Shown in pieces: positions 42,855-51,635 of a DNA stretch of 64,000 bases (positions within the stretch are counted from its first letter, which is position 1; every line of letters begins with the position of its first letter). The DNA lies in contig NZ_FOAG01000005.1 in the NCBI RefSeq assembly GCF_900109455.1, positions 1 to 64,000 of the forward strand, in the 5' to 3' direction. Position numbers and translations under genes: made by a program. This DNA is from Roseovarius azorensis. GTDB lineage: Bacteria; Pseudomonadota; Alphaproteobacteria; Rhodobacterales; Rhodobacteraceae. The notes under the pieces are model-generated. The model was not told the DNA's origin and ran no database searches. It saw nothing but the letters and a program-made list of their open reading frames with translations.

Positions 42855-43826
42855 TCAGTATCCCCGCCCCGGATCGACCACGTTCAGCAGCGGCTCCCCC
42901 TTCCGCCAGCGCCCGAAATTTTCCAGAAACAACTCGAACGACTGCATCGCCCAATCCTCGTAGACCGCCGAACAATGCGGCGAGAGGATCACGTTCTCCA
43001 AACCCCAGATCGGGCTGTCCGCCGGCAGCGGCTCGGTTTCGAACACGTCGAGTGCCGCCCCTTTCAGCCGCCCGGCACGCATCGCATTGATCAGCGCGGC
43101 CCCGTCCAGAACCCCGCCGCGCGACACGTCCACCAGGATCGCATCCGGCTTCATCGCCACCAGCGCCCGCGCATTGACCAACCCCCGCGTCTGGGGCAAC
43201 AGCGGCACCGACAGCACCACGATATCCGCCCGCCCCCACAGATCGGCCAGCGCGTCAGAGCCATGCACCTCGTCGACATTCTCCACCGGCTGCGGTCGTG
43301 CGCGGGTGCCGATCACCCTCAGGCCAAAGGCTTGGGCCCGCGCCGCAACCGCCTGCCCGGTGTGGCCCAACCCCACGATCAGCATGGTTTTGCCCCTGAG
43401 CGGCGTCATCAGACGGTTGGGCGGCCAGTGCCGCGCCGCGCGGTCCGCCGCCATCCCGTCGATATCCAGCGTGAAATGCAGAACCGCGCCCAGCACGTAT
43501 TCCGCCATCATCGCGGCGGCGACCCCGGCGGAATTGGTAACCGTCACCGCGCCCATGTCCCACGGCGTCAGGTGATCCACCCCCGACCCGCCCACGGCGA
43601 TCCAGCCGGGTCCATCGGGACCAAGCAGCGCCTCACGCGGGAAACCATCCCGCCCGCGAAAGGCGACCGAATAGGCGATGTCGGGTCTGAAATCCGCCAG
43701 AACCCGACCCAGCCCGTCATAGCTGTCGTGCCCCCGCGCCTCGATGCCCGGCGCGGCCTCGGCCAGACGCGCCAGCATCGGCGCGGGGTCGCTGGTGTGA
43801 ATCAGGATGCGGGCGCTCTTGGTCAT
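42855..43826 (-). CDS. D-isomer-specific 2-hydroxyacid dehydrogenase family protein
   Basis: The 323-residue protein has the NAD-binding GLGHTGQAVAARAQ and the usual catalytic layout: the arginine region VDVSRGGVLDGAALI, the glutamate region FETEPLP, and a histidine in SPHCSAVYEDW. It should reduce a 2-keto acid or oxidise a 2-hydroxy acid with NAD(P). Its ATG overlaps the stop of the MmgE/PrpD gene by 4 bases (ATGA), so they form one operon and may act on related carboxylic acids. The precise substrate is unknown. Confidence 0.85.
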   Translation of the reverse strand: MTKSARILIHTSDPAPMLARLAEAAPGIEARGHDSYDGLGRVLADFRPDIAYSVAFRGRDGFPREALLGPDGPGWIAVGGSGVDHLTPWDMGAVTVTNSAGVAAAMMAEYVLGAVLHFTLDIDGMAADRAARHWPPNRLMTPLRGKTMLIVGLGHTGQAVAARAQAFGLRVIGTRARPQPVENVDEVHGSDALADLWGRADIVVLSVPLLPQTRGLVNARALVAMKPDAILVDVSRGGVLDGAALINAMRAGRLKGAALDVFETEPLPADSPIWGLENVILSPHCSAVYEDWAMQSFELFLENFGRWRKGEPLLNVVDPGRGY

Positions 43827-45190
43827 GGTCCGTCCGTTGCAGGGTGAATGAGCCCCGCAAGCTGCGAGAATTTGCAGGCCGGGTCAAGCAGGGCCTCGCG
43901 CATCTGCCAGATCGCCCTGATCCGCCCGTCCGACAGCGCCACCCCCGCCATGCGAAACAGCTTGTCGCGGATCTCCTGCTCCGACAGCGGATCCTCCGGC
44001 CCGCCGCGCGCATTGACATCCCCCGAGGCAATTACCCGCCCGTCGCGCAGCGTGATGGTGATATCCGACCAGCGCCCCTCGGGATAGCGCGCGCTGTGAC
44101 GCGGTTCCTCGCGCACCGCGATGCGGTCGAGCGCGGCCAGAACGCGCGGATCGCGCAGACCCTCGCCCGTCACATGTTCCGGCGCGATCCGGCCATGCAC
44201 CAGCAGCACCGCCAGGGCAAAACCCAGCGAATACTGCGCCTGCCGCGTGTCCTGCGGCACCCCGGCAAACAGCCGCGCGGAATAGGCGAAGGTGCCCACC
44301 CGCATCCTGGTCACCTCCTCGGCGGCAAAGTCATGCGCCGCCATCAGCTGCCGCAACGCCTCAAGCGCGCCATGCGCCCAGCGGCAGATCGGATAGGGCT
44401 TGATATAATTGCGCATCACCGTCCAGTCCTGCCCCAGATCGGCCCAGACATGCGCCACCTCGGGCCCCTCCACGGTGATCGCCGGCGCCCCGGTGAATCC
44501 GCGCTCGGCCAGAAGTGCGGCACTCATGCCCACATAGGCCCCCATGCCGGACCCGTCGCGCAGCATGGTGGGATTGTCGATCTCGCGCATCATCTGGCTG
44601 CGCGGCCCGTGATATTCCGCAATACCCAGCGCCTGACGGAACACGTCCCCGCCGTGCCCGCGCAGACGCGATCCCAGCGCCGCCACGCCCAGCGCGTTCC
44701 ACGCCCCCGATGTGTGATAATCCGCAACCGTCGCATGCAGCGCCACCGCCGCGCGCGCCGCAACCTCATATCCCATGGCCAGCGCCGCCAGCGCCTGACG
44801 CCCGCTCAGATCCGGGCGATGTTCCGCCAGGGCAAAGAGCGCCGGCACCAGCGCACAGCCGATGTGCCCCTTGGTCGGGTTATACCCGTCATGCCCGTCC
44901 AGATTGTCGATCTGCGTCGCCAGCGCCCAGGCCGCCCCCGGCAGGCTGCACCGCCGCCCGTCAAACAGCAGCGTCGCGGCGTGCTCAACCCGGTTCGCGC
45001 CATGATAGTCACAGGCATAATCCCGCGCGATCACCGCCACATCAAGGCCAGAGGCCCCCGCTGCAACCCCCAGCGTGTCAATAAGCAGGGTGGACATGCG
45101 CAGCAGCACATCCTCCGGCACCGCCAATGCGGGATCTAGCGCAAAGCGCGCGATCGCATCAAACTGCAGGGAGTTGGCAGCGTCCGGCAT
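43823..45190 (-). CDS. MmgE/PrpD family protein
   Basis: The 455-residue protein belongs to the family of 2-methylcitrate dehydratase and cis-aconitate decarboxylase: DTLGVAAGASGLDVA near residue 40, NLDGHDGYNPTKGHIG, HTSGAWNALGVAALGSR and KPYPICRWAHGALEAL are recognisable blocks. No methylcitrate synthase or lyase genes are nearby, so a propionate pathway role is not supported. It is coupled to a hydroxyacid dehydrogenase. The ATG at 45190 follows GAGGTG; an open frame 29 codons upstream is unlikely to be used. It is divergent from the thiamin operon. Confidence 0.84.
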   Translation of the reverse strand: MPDAANSLQFDAIARFALDPALAVPEDVLLRMSTLLIDTLGVAAGASGLDVAVIARDYACDYHGANRVEHAATLLFDGRRCSLPGAAWALATQIDNLDGHDGYNPTKGHIGCALVPALFALAEHRPDLSGRQALAALAMGYEVAARAAVALHATVADYHTSGAWNALGVAALGSRLRGHGGDVFRQALGIAEYHGPRSQMMREIDNPTMLRDGSGMGAYVGMSAALLAERGFTGAPAITVEGPEVAHVWADLGQDWTVMRNYIKPYPICRWAHGALEALRQLMAAHDFAAEEVTRMRVGTFAYSARLFAGVPQDTRQAQYSLGFALAVLLVHGRIAPEHVTGEGLRDPRVLAALDRIAVREEPRHSARYPEGRWSDITITLRDGRVIASGDVNARGGPEDPLSEQEIRDKLFRMAGVALSDGRIRAIWQMREALLDPACKFSQLAGLIHPATDGP

Positions 45191-45284
45191 GTTCACACCT
45201 CTCAGTATTCGGTCAGCCCATCCTGACCCAGACGCCCGGTCATATGAGCGCCGTTTGCGACATATCCTGTCCTGCATTCCCCAC

Positions 45285-45313
45285 TTGCGAGAGACCCGTC
45301 CCGCTGTTACGAT
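45285..45313 (+). promoter_or_regulatory. Promoter of the thiamin operon
   Basis: TTGCGA (45285-45290), a 17-base spacer and TACGAT (45308-45313) place the transcription start near 45320, just before the first stem of the TPP aptamer at 45325. The fit with the riboswitch start supports it. Confidence 0.65.
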
Positions 45314-45324
45314 CTGGATCTACA

Positions 45325-45411
45325 TCCGTTGGGGTGCCCGCAAGACCGGGCTGAGAGGCATCGCGCCAACCCATCGAACCTGATCCGGCTGATACCGGCG
45401 TAGGGAACGGA
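45325..45411 (+). promoter_or_regulatory. TPP riboswitch (THI box) aptamer
   Basis: The aptamer has the conserved core: GGGGTGCCC, then GGGCTGAGAGG (pyrimidine-sensing arm), then GAACCTGATCCGGCTGATACCGGCGTAGGGAA. The closing helix P1 pairs TCCGTT (45325-45330) with AACGGA (45406-45411). Bound thiamin pyrophosphate should lower expression of the thi genes that follow. The downstream region to the thiD ATG (45469) holds competing complementary segments described among the findings. The family match is unmistakable. Confidence 0.96.
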
Positions 45412-45437
45412 CCTCAGCACGCCCAGCGCGCCCCCCG

Positions 45438-45465
45438 TCCGTTCCCGATAAGAGGAGAGGAACGG
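45438..45465 (+). promoter_or_regulatory. Putative SD-sequestering hairpin of the TPP riboswitch
   Basis: CCGTTCC (45439-45445) can pair with GGAACGG (45459-45465), enclosing the thiD ribosome binding site GAGGAGAGG (45452-45460) in its loop and 3' arm. The overlapping TCCGTTCCC (45438-45446) is also exactly complementary to GGGAACGGA (45403-45411) of the aptamer 3' side, so the two pairings exclude each other. There is no U-run, so control is probably of translation initiation. Confidence 0.6.
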
Positions 45466-45468
45466 CAC

Positions 45469-46263
45469 ATGGTGGCGACAGCCCTGACAATCGCAGGCTC
45501 TGACAGCGGTGGCGGCGCAGGCATTCAGGCCGATCTCAAGACGTTTTCCGCTCTGGGCGTCTATGGCACGAGCGTGATCACCGCCGTTACCGCGCAGAAT
45601 ACCTGCGCCGTGACCGATGTGCATCCCATCCCCAACGCCACCATCGCAGCACAGATCGCCGCCGTTCTCGATGATATCAGGGTCGATGCGATCAAGATCG
45701 GCATGCTTGGCGATGCCAGCCTGATCGGGACCGTGGCCGAGGCGCTTGCAGGCTATCCCGGCCCCATCGTCCTTGATCCCGTGATGGTCGCCAAATCCGG
45801 CGCGCGCCTGCTGCCCGATGCGGCGCGGACGGCCCTGATCACCCGTCTTCTGCCCCGCGCCGATCTGCTCACGCCCAACCTGCCCGAGGCCGCCAGCCTG
45901 TTGGGCATGCCCGAGGCCGCCACGGATGCCGACATGCAGGAGCAGGGCGCGCGCCTGCGCGACCTGGGAGCCAAGGCGGTGCTGATGAAGGGCGGGCACG
46001 GCACCGGCGATATCTGCACCGACTGGCTGATCGCCGATGAGATCCTGCGCCTCGATGTCCCCCGCATCGCCACGCGCAACACGCACGGCACCGGCTGCAC
46101 CCTGTCTTCGGCAATCGCGGCGGGGCTTGCACAGGGGTTGCCCCTGACCAGAGCGGTCGAAACGGCCCATCTCTGGCTGCACCGGGCGATCCGCGCCGCC
46201 GACACGCTTGGGATCGGGCAGGGGCACGGCCCGGTGCATCATTTTCACGAGGTCTGGAAATGA
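45469..46263 (+). CDS. thiD: Hydroxymethylpyrimidine kinase / phosphomethylpyrimidine kinase ThiD
   Basis: The 264-residue ribokinase-fold enzyme phosphorylates HMP twice, to HMP-PP, for thiamin assembly. It has TIAGSDSGGGAGIQADLKTF at the start, VLDPVMVAKSG in the middle, and the anion-hole motif NTHGTGCTLSSAIAAGL toward the end. It is the first gene behind the TPP riboswitch; its ATG lies 3 bases after the sequestering stem. Its stop overlaps the thiO start (ATGA). The length is normal for stand-alone ThiD. Confidence 0.96.
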   Translation: MVATALTIAGSDSGGGAGIQADLKTFSALGVYGTSVITAVTAQNTCAVTDVHPIPNATIAAQIAAVLDDIRVDAIKIGMLGDASLIGTVAEALAGYPGPIVLDPVMVAKSGARLLPDAARTALITRLLPRADLLTPNLPEAASLLGMPEAATDADMQEQGARLRDLGAKAVLMKGGHGTGDICTDWLIADEILRLDVPRIATRNTHGTGCTLSSAIAAGLAQGLPLTRAVETAHLWLHRAIRAADTLGIGQGHGPVHHFHEVWK

Positions 46264-47246
46264 CCGGATCGATCACGATTCGCGGTGCGGGCGTCGTCGG
46301 CCTCTGCGTTGCCACCGAACTGGTGGCGCGCGGCCACGCCGTCACCCTGCGCGATCCCGCCGCCGCGCCCGGATCACAGGCCTGTTCGTGGTGGGCGGGC
46401 GGCATGCTGGCACCCTGGTGCGAAGGGTTCACCGCCGAGGAGCCCGTCGTGCGGCTGGGACAGCAGGCCGCCGATTGGTGGGCGGCGCAGGGCGTGCCGG
46501 TCCATCGCAGCGGCTCGCTCGTCGTGACGCTGCAACGCGACCGCCGTGAACTCGATCAATTCGCCCGCCGCACAACCGGGCATCGTCTATTGACTGGCGC
46601 GGAGTTGGCAGAGTTAGAGCCTGTTCTGGCCGACCGCCACGACCGCGCCCTCTATTTCGAGTCCGAGGCGCATATCGACCCGCGCGCCGCCCTTGCGCAT
46701 CTGCACGGCCGGTTACAACATGCCGGGGTGCGGTTCGAGCAGAACGACGCTGCCCCGGATGGTCCGGTGATCGACTGTCGCGGATTGGCGGCACGCGACA
46801 ACCTGAGAGAACTGCGCGGCGTCAGGGGTGAGATGCTGGTGCTCCGCGCCCCCGATGTGACCCTGAACCGGCCCGTCCGCCTGCTGCATCCGCGCTTTCC
46901 GCTCTACATAGTGCCGCGCGGCGATGGTGTCTTCATGCTGGGCGCCACGCAGATCGAAAGCGCGGAACACGGCCGCGCCACTGTCCGCTCGGTGATGGAA
47001 CTGTTGTCCGCCGCCTACGCGCTGCATCCCGCATTCGGCGAGGCGGAAGTGATGGAAATTGGCGCCGACGCGCGCCCCGCCTTTCCCGACAACCTGCCGC
47101 GCATCACCCGCAAGGGCGACACACTCCATGTCAACGGCCTGTTTCGCCACGGTTTCCTTCTTTCGCCCGCCGTGGCGCGGATGACGGCGGCGCTGGTGTC
47201 GCGCGACAACGAAATCCCGGAGTTCTACCATGAAGATCACGATTAA
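46260..47246 (+). CDS. thiO: Glycine oxidase ThiO
   Basis: The 328-residue FAD enzyme begins with the dinucleotide-binding GAGVVGLCVATELVARGH and follows the D-amino-acid oxidase fold, with ESEAHIDPRAALAHL and the closing FRHGFLLSPAVARM near the second FAD-contact region. ThiO oxidises glycine to dehydroglycine, the nitrogen and carbon donor for the thiazole ring, replacing ThiH of enterics. It overlaps thiD by 4 bases and thiS by 17 bases. The context makes ThiO much more likely than another DAO-family enzyme. Confidence 0.92.
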   Translation: MTGSITIRGAGVVGLCVATELVARGHAVTLRDPAAAPGSQACSWWAGGMLAPWCEGFTAEEPVVRLGQQAADWWAAQGVPVHRSGSLVVTLQRDRRELDQFARRTTGHRLLTGAELAELEPVLADRHDRALYFESEAHIDPRAALAHLHGRLQHAGVRFEQNDAAPDGPVIDCRGLAARDNLRELRGVRGEMLVLRAPDVTLNRPVRLLHPRFPLYIVPRGDGVFMLGATQIESAEHGRATVRSVMELLSAAYALHPAFGEAEVMEIGADARPAFPDNLPRITRKGDTLHVNGLFRHGFLLSPAVARMTAALVSRDNEIPEFYHEDHD

Positions 47247-47427
47247 CGGCACCCCCCAGAGCACCACCGCTGCCACCCTCTCCGACCTGCTCACCGAACT
47301 GGGTTATGGTCAGGCCAAGGTGGCCACAGCGGTCAACGAGGGCTTTGTGCCTGCGACCATGCGGGCAGAACACAAACTGACCGAGGGCGACCGCATCGAA
47401 ATTGTCGCGCCGCGACAAGGGGGCTGA
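47230..47427 (+). CDS. thiS: Thiamin sulfur-carrier protein ThiS
   Basis: The 65-residue ubiquitin-fold protein ([20 protein letters not shown]) ends with the required Gly-Gly (IVAPRQGG), which ThiF adenylates and which is then thiocarboxylated to deliver sulfur to ThiG. It overlaps the end of thiO by 17 bases and is followed by thiG after one base. The size is typical. Confidence 0.95.
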   Translation: MKITINGTPQSTTAATLSDLLTELGYGQAKVATAVNEGFVPATMRAEHKLTEGDRIEIVAPRQGG

Positions 47428-47428
47428 C

Positions 47429-48199
47429 ATGCCGCGTTTCTATGACACAGAGGTCACATCGCGCCTGATGCTGGGCACCGCGCAATACCCCTCGCCCGCG
47501 ATTCTGGCAGAGGCATTCAAACGCTCCGGCGCGGGCATCGCCACCGTTTCGGTACGCCGCGAGGCGGGGGGCGAACGCGCCGGTCAGGCGTTCTGGGACA
47601 TGATCCGCGATCTGGGCGTGCATGTCCTGCCCAACACCGCCGGCTGCCATTCGGTGCGTGAGGCAGTAACGACAGCGCAGATGGCGCGCGAGTTGTTCGA
47701 CACCAACTGGATCAAGCTTGAGGTGATCGGTCACGCCGACACACTGCAACCCGATCCCTTCGGCCTGGTCGAGGCGGCGCGTATCCTGACCGACGAGGGA
47801 TTCGCGGTCTTTCCCTACTGCACAGAGGATCTGGTGCTCTGCGAACGTCTGGTTCAGGCCGGGTGCCGGGTGCTGATGCCCTGGGGCGCGCCCATCGGCA
47901 CCGGGCTGGGGCTAAACAACATCTACGGGCTGCGCAGCTTGCGCGCACATTTCCCCGACCTGCCGCTGGTGATCGACGCGGGCCTCGGCCTGCCGAGTCA
48001 GGCGGCGCATGCGATGGAACTGGGCTATGACGCGGTGCTGCTCAACACCGCCGTCGCCCGCGCAGGCGACCCGGCGGCGATGGCCGAGGGTTTTGCCCGC
48101 GCGCTGGAGGCCGGGCGGCTGGCCCATGAGGCCGACCCGATGGAGCCGCGCGACATGGCCGCCCCTTCCACCCCGGTTCTCGGCAAGGCGTTCCTGTGA
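47429..48199 (+). CDS. thiG: Thiazole synthase ThiG
   Basis: From the ATG at 47429, one base after the thiS stop, the protein has 256 residues ([20 protein letters not shown]). The TIM-barrel enzyme forms the thiazole phosphate from deoxyxylulose phosphate, dehydroglycine and ThiS-thiocarboxylate. The Schiff-base lysine is in [17 protein letters not shown], and the phosphate loop is in [12 protein letters not shown] and [13 protein letters not shown] nine-codon longer start exists but would overlap thiS. AAGGGGG gives a good ribosome binding site. Confidence 0.96.
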   Translation: MPRFYDTEVTSRLMLGTAQYPSPAILAEAFKRSGAGIATVSVRREAGGERAGQAFWDMIRDLGVHVLPNTAGCHSVREAVTTAQMARELFDTNWIKLEVIGHADTLQPDPFGLVEAARILTDEGFAVFPYCTEDLVLCERLVQAGCRVLMPWGAPIGTGLGLNNIYGLRSLRAHFPDLPLVIDAGLGLPSQAAHAMELGYDAVLLNTAVARAGDPAAMAEGFARALEAGRLAHEADPMEPRDMAAPSTPVLGKAFL

Positions 48200-48795
48200 T
48201 GCCCCTTCCCCGTTTCTACCCGATATTCGACAGCGCCGAATGGCTGCGCCGCACTCTGCCGCTTGGGGTCAAGCTGGTGCAGTTGCGGATCAAGGATCTG
48301 TCCGGCGACACACTGAAACAAGAGATCACGCAGGCACAAAGCCTGTGCCGCGCCCACGGCGCGACACTGGTGGTCAACGATCACTGGCAGGTGGCGATCG
48401 ACGCGGGCTGTGACTGGGTGCATCTGGGACAAGAGGATCTCGATACCGCCGACATCGCCGCGATCCGGCGGGCGGGGATCAGGCTGGGACTCAGCACCCA
48501 TGATCATGCAGAGCTTGACCGGGCGCTGTTGCACGACCCCGATTACGTGGCCCTCGGCCCGGTCTATCCGACCATCCTCAAGAAGATGAAATGGCACGAA
48601 CAGGGGCTGGACAAGCTGACCGAATGGAAGCACCTGATCGGCGACATCCCCCTCGTCGCCATTGGCGGCATGTCTGTGGAGCGTGCGGCGGGGGCGTTCG
48701 CCGCAGGGGCCGATATCGTCTCTGCCGTGACGGATATCACCCTCAACGACGACCCCGAGGCGCGGGTGCGGCAATGGATCGGGGCGACCGCATGA
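48199..48795 (+). CDS. thiE: Thiamin phosphate synthase ThiE
   Basis: The 198-residue TIM-barrel enzyme joins HMP-PP and thiazole phosphate to thiamin phosphate. Landmarks are [60 protein letters not shown] and IGGMSVERA. The ATG at 48199 shares a base with the thiG stop (TGATG); a GTG one codon earlier also works. Its own stop overlaps the thiF start. Nothing essential is missing. Confidence 0.95.
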   Translation: MPLPRFYPIFDSAEWLRRTLPLGVKLVQLRIKDLSGDTLKQEITQAQSLCRAHGATLVVNDHWQVAIDAGCDWVHLGQEDLDTADIAAIRRAGIRLGLSTHDHAELDRALLHDPDYVALGPVYPTILKKMKWHEQGLDKLTEWKHLIGDIPLVAIGGMSVERAAGAFAAGADIVSAVTDITLNDDPEARVRQWIGATA

Positions 48796-49775
48796 ACCGC
48801 TACGCCCGCCAGATCGCCCTGCCCCAATTCGGGGCCGCGGCGCAGGAACGTCTGACGGCGGCGCATGTGCTGGTTGTCGGCGCGGGGGGCCTGGCCGCGC
48901 CGGTGCTGCAATATCTGGTGGGCGCTGGCGTGGGGCGCATCACGCTGATGGATGGCGACCGGGTGTCGCTCAGCAACCTGCACCGGCAGACGCTGTTTCG
49001 CATGGACGACATCGGCAGACCCAAGGCCGAGGCAGCCGCCGCGCATATGGCCGCGCTCAACCCGGAGTGCGTGATTTCCGCCGTATCGACACAACTGAAC
49101 CCCCTGAACGCGCCGGATCGCGTGGCACAAGCCGATCTGGTGCTCGACTGCGCCGACAGTTTCGCCGCCAGCTATATCCTGTCGGACACCTGCCTTGCCC
49201 GGGGCAAACCGCTGATCAGTGCCTCCATCGTCGGCACTTCAGGGTACTGCGGCGGGTTCTGCGGCGGCGCACCCTCGCTACGCGCGGTGTTTCCCGACCT
49301 GCCGGACCGACTTGGTTCATGCGATGCCGATGGTGTTCTCGGCCCCTCTGTGGGCGTGATAGGCAGCCTTCAGGCCCAGATGGCAATCGCGATTCTGGCC
49401 GGGATAGACCCTGTTCCACTGGGCCAGCTTGTCACCTTCGAGGCGGTCGGCCACCGCTTCGGCGGCTTTCGCTTTGATGGCGCATCAGAGCCGGAGCAGG
49501 GTTTCACCTTTATCGCCCCCGCCCAGATTGCCCCGGGCGACTGGCTGATCGACCTGCGCGCCAGCGATGAACCCGGTCCGCCCCTGCCGGGGGCCATGCG
49601 CCGCACCGTGCCCGATTTCGACCACCCCGACACCCGCCCCGATGCCGCCCGCGCCGTTCTTGCCTGCCGCTCCGGTCTGCGGTCCTGGCAGGCGGCCACC
49701 CGATTGCGCAGCCATTGGGACGGAGAGATTACACTGATCGCCCTTGGCGACACCCAACAGGAGACTGCCCCATGA
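48792..49775 (+). CDS. thiF: ThiF/MoeB-type adenylyltransferase with C-terminal rhodanese-like domain
   Basis: The 327-residue protein has an E1-like domain ([61 protein letters not shown]) and, from about residue 240, a rhodanese-like domain with [10 protein letters not shown] and the active loop [10 protein letters not shown]. ThiF adenylates the ThiS C-terminus; the rhodanese cysteine could pass the sulfur directly. One of the two CxxC zinc pairs usual in ThiF/MoeB appears lost: APSLRAVFP stands where CYRCLFP is expected. The GSCDADG cysteine remains. Its start overlaps the thiE stop and its stop overlaps the thiY start. In this operon ThiF is the natural reading. Confidence 0.88.
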   Translation: MNRYARQIALPQFGAAAQERLTAAHVLVVGAGGLAAPVLQYLVGAGVGRITLMDGDRVSLSNLHRQTLFRMDDIGRPKAEAAAAHMAALNPECVISAVSTQLNPLNAPDRVAQADLVLDCADSFAASYILSDTCLARGKPLISASIVGTSGYCGGFCGGAPSLRAVFPDLPDRLGSCDADGVLGPSVGVIGSLQAQMAIAILAGIDPVPLGQLVTFEAVGHRFGGFRFDGASEPEQGFTFIAPAQIAPGDWLIDLRASDEPGPPLPGAMRRTVPDFDHPDTRPDAARAVLACRSGLRSWQAATRLRSHWDGEITLIALGDTQQETAP

Positions 49776-50704
49776 GATACTTCGCCCTGATCCTTGCCCT
49801 TCTGGCCGCCCCGGCCATGGCGCAGGACAAGATGACCCTGATTCTCGACTGGTTCGTCAACCCAGACCACGGCCCGATCATCCTGGCCGAAGAGTTGGGA
49901 TACTTCACCGAAGCCGGACTCGAGGTCGAGATCATAGCCCCCGCCGACCCGAGCGACCCGCCCAAGATGGTCGCCGCCGGCCAGGCCGATCTGGCGATTT
50001 CGTATCAGCCGCAACTGCATATGCAGGTGGAAAACGGCCTGCCGCTGCGCCGTGTCGGCACGCTGGTCGCCACGCCGCTCAACTGCCTTTTGGTGCTGGC
50101 GGACGGGCCGGTCAAGTCCACCGCCGACCTCAAGGGGCGCAAGGTGGGCTTTTCCGTCGCGGGGGTCGAAGAGGTGCTCTTGTCCACCATCCTCGCGCAG
50201 CACGACCTCAGCCTCGACGATATCGAACTGGTCAGCGTCAACTGGTCGCTCTCGCCCTCGCTCATGTCCGGGCAGGTGGATGCGGTGATCGGTGCCTATC
50301 GCAATTTCGAACTGAACCAGATGGAGATCGAGGGCGTGCCGGGCCGCTGCTTCTACATCGAGGAAGAGGGGATTCCCGCCTATGACGAGTTGATCTATGT
50401 GGCCAATCCCGACCGGATGAATGCCGACATGCTCCGCCGCTTCCTGCACGCAACCGAACGCGCGACGCAATACATCATGAACCACCCGCAGGAGAGCTGG
50501 GAGATATTTGCAGGCACCTCGCCCGAATTGCAGGATGAACTGAACGAAAAGGCCTGGGCCGATACCTTTCCGCGCTTCGCCACGCGTCCTGCCGCCTTGG
50601 ATCATGCCCGTTACAAACGGTTCGAGCAATTCCTGCTCGACACCGGAATGATAGAAACCCCGACGCCGGTTTCAGGCCTTGCCATGGACCTGAACGCGGA
50701 ATGA
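49772..50704 (+). CDS. thiY: Pyrimidine-precursor ABC transporter substrate-binding protein (ThiY-like)
   Basis: The 310-residue protein starts with a signal peptide (cleavage after AMA, before QDK) followed by an NMT1/THI5-like domain: [47 protein letters not shown] and [14 protein letters not shown]. ThiY proteins bind N-formyl-aminomethylpyrimidine, a thiamin breakdown product, in the periplasm. The overlapping tenA gene fits this salvage route. The permease and ATPase genes (thiX, thiZ) that normally accompany it are not in this operon: tenA is followed by a tRNA. The start overlaps the thiF stop (ATGA). Confidence 0.85.
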   Translation: MRYFALILALLAAPAMAQDKMTLILDWFVNPDHGPIILAEELGYFTEAGLEVEIIAPADPSDPPKMVAAGQADLAISYQPQLHMQVENGLPLRRVGTLVATPLNCLLVLADGPVKSTADLKGRKVGFSVAGVEEVLLSTILAQHDLSLDDIELVSVNWSLSPSLMSGQVDAVIGAYRNFELNQMEIEGVPGRCFYIEEEGIPAYDELIYVANPDRMNADMLRRFLHATERATQYIMNHPQESWEIFAGTSPELQDELNEKAWADTFPRFATRPAALDHARYKRFEQFLLDTGMIETPTPVSGLAMDLNAE

Positions 50705-51384
50705 CCCATGACTACGGCATGACCTTCCCCCGCCTGCGCGATGCGGCGGGGACGGTCTGGCGGGATTACACCCATCACGCCTTTGTCGAGGGGCTGCGCG
50801 ACGGCAACCTGCCGCGAGAGGCGTTCCTGGGCTATCTGGTGCAGGATTACGTCTTTCTGATCCATTTCGCCCGCGCCTGGGCACTGGCCGTCACCAAGTC
50901 CGAGACGCTGGAGGAAATGCGCGCCTGCGCCGCCACGGTCGATGCGCTGGTCAACGACGAGATCGGCCTGCATGTGAAAACCTGCGCCGCGGCGGGACTG
51001 AGCGAACATGACCTCTACAACGCCGAGGAACACCCCGCCAACCTCGCCTACACGCGCTACGTGCTCGATGCCGGGCATTCGGGGGATTTCCTTGATCTTC
51101 TGGCCGCGTTGGCGCCCTGTGTCATGGGATATGGCGAAATCGGCGCGCGCCTTGGGCCGGTCGCGGATGATCACCCCTATGCCGACTGGATCAGAACCTA
51201 TGCCGGGGCGGACTATCAACAGGTCTGCCGCGACGCGGGCGCGCTCTTTGACGGGGCAGTGACCCGGCGTCTGGGAGATGCCCCAATGGGCACGCCCGGC
51301 TGGACCAGACTCTGCCAGCGCTTCACCACCGCGACACGGCTCGAGGTGTCGTTCTGGGACATGGGCCTGTCTTTCGGCGGCTGA
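50701..51384 (+). CDS. tenA: Aminopyrimidine aminohydrolase / thiaminase II TenA
   Basis: The 227-residue all-helical protein has the TenA active-site set: QDYVFLIHFARAW with Asp49, Tyr117 or Tyr120 in NLAYTRYVL, the nucleophile Cys140 in LAPCVMGYGEIG, and a glutamate in LEVSFWDM near the end. It hydrolyses aminomethyl-HMP to HMP, salvaging the pyrimidine from degraded thiamin, and so feeds ThiD. Its ATG overlaps the thiY stop (ATGA). It is the last gene of the riboswitch operon; tRNA-Arg lies on the other strand just beyond. Confidence 0.92.
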   Translation: MTHDYGMTFPRLRDAAGTVWRDYTHHAFVEGLRDGNLPREAFLGYLVQDYVFLIHFARAWALAVTKSETLEEMRACAATVDALVNDEIGLHVKTCAAAGLSEHDLYNAEEHPANLAYTRYVLDAGHSGDFLDLLAALAPCVMGYGEIGARLGPVADDHPYADWIRTYAGADYQQVCRDAGALFDGAVTRRLGDAPMGTPGWTRLCQRFTTATRLEVSFWDMGLSFGG

Positions 51385-51407
51385 CACCCACCTGTCCGGT
51401 CGATGCG

Positions 51408-51484
51408 TGGTGACCCCGGCAGGATTCGAACCTGCAACCTGCCCCTTAGGAGGGGGCTGCTCTATCCTGTTGAGCCACGGGGCC
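51408..51484 (-). tRNA. tRNA-Arg (anticodon CCT)
   Basis: On the minus strand the acceptor GGCCCCG pairs with CGGGGTC (one G-U), followed by A and an encoded CCA. The anticodon arm CAGCCCC-CTCCTAA-GGGGCAG... contains the loop CTCCTAA with anticodon CCT, reading AGG. The T arm has GGTTCGAATCC. It is convergent with tenA. All four arms can be drawn, so the call is secure. Confidence 0.95.
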
Positions 51485-51635
51485 ACGCGCAGCGGTCTTA
51501 ACCGGGGCGGGCGGCTTTGTCATCGTCAGATTTATCTGAAACGGCATTTCCGGCGGGGGCGTGGTGCGCAGGCCGCTTGATCCGGCCCGGCTGTTCGCGG
51601 TAACAGTTGCCATAGACCTTTTCTGGACAACACCC

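Noticed and set aside
51408..51484. tRNA-Arg as an integration site of a mobile element
   Set aside because: No integrase, no partial tRNA duplicate and no change in gene character is seen on either side within the window.
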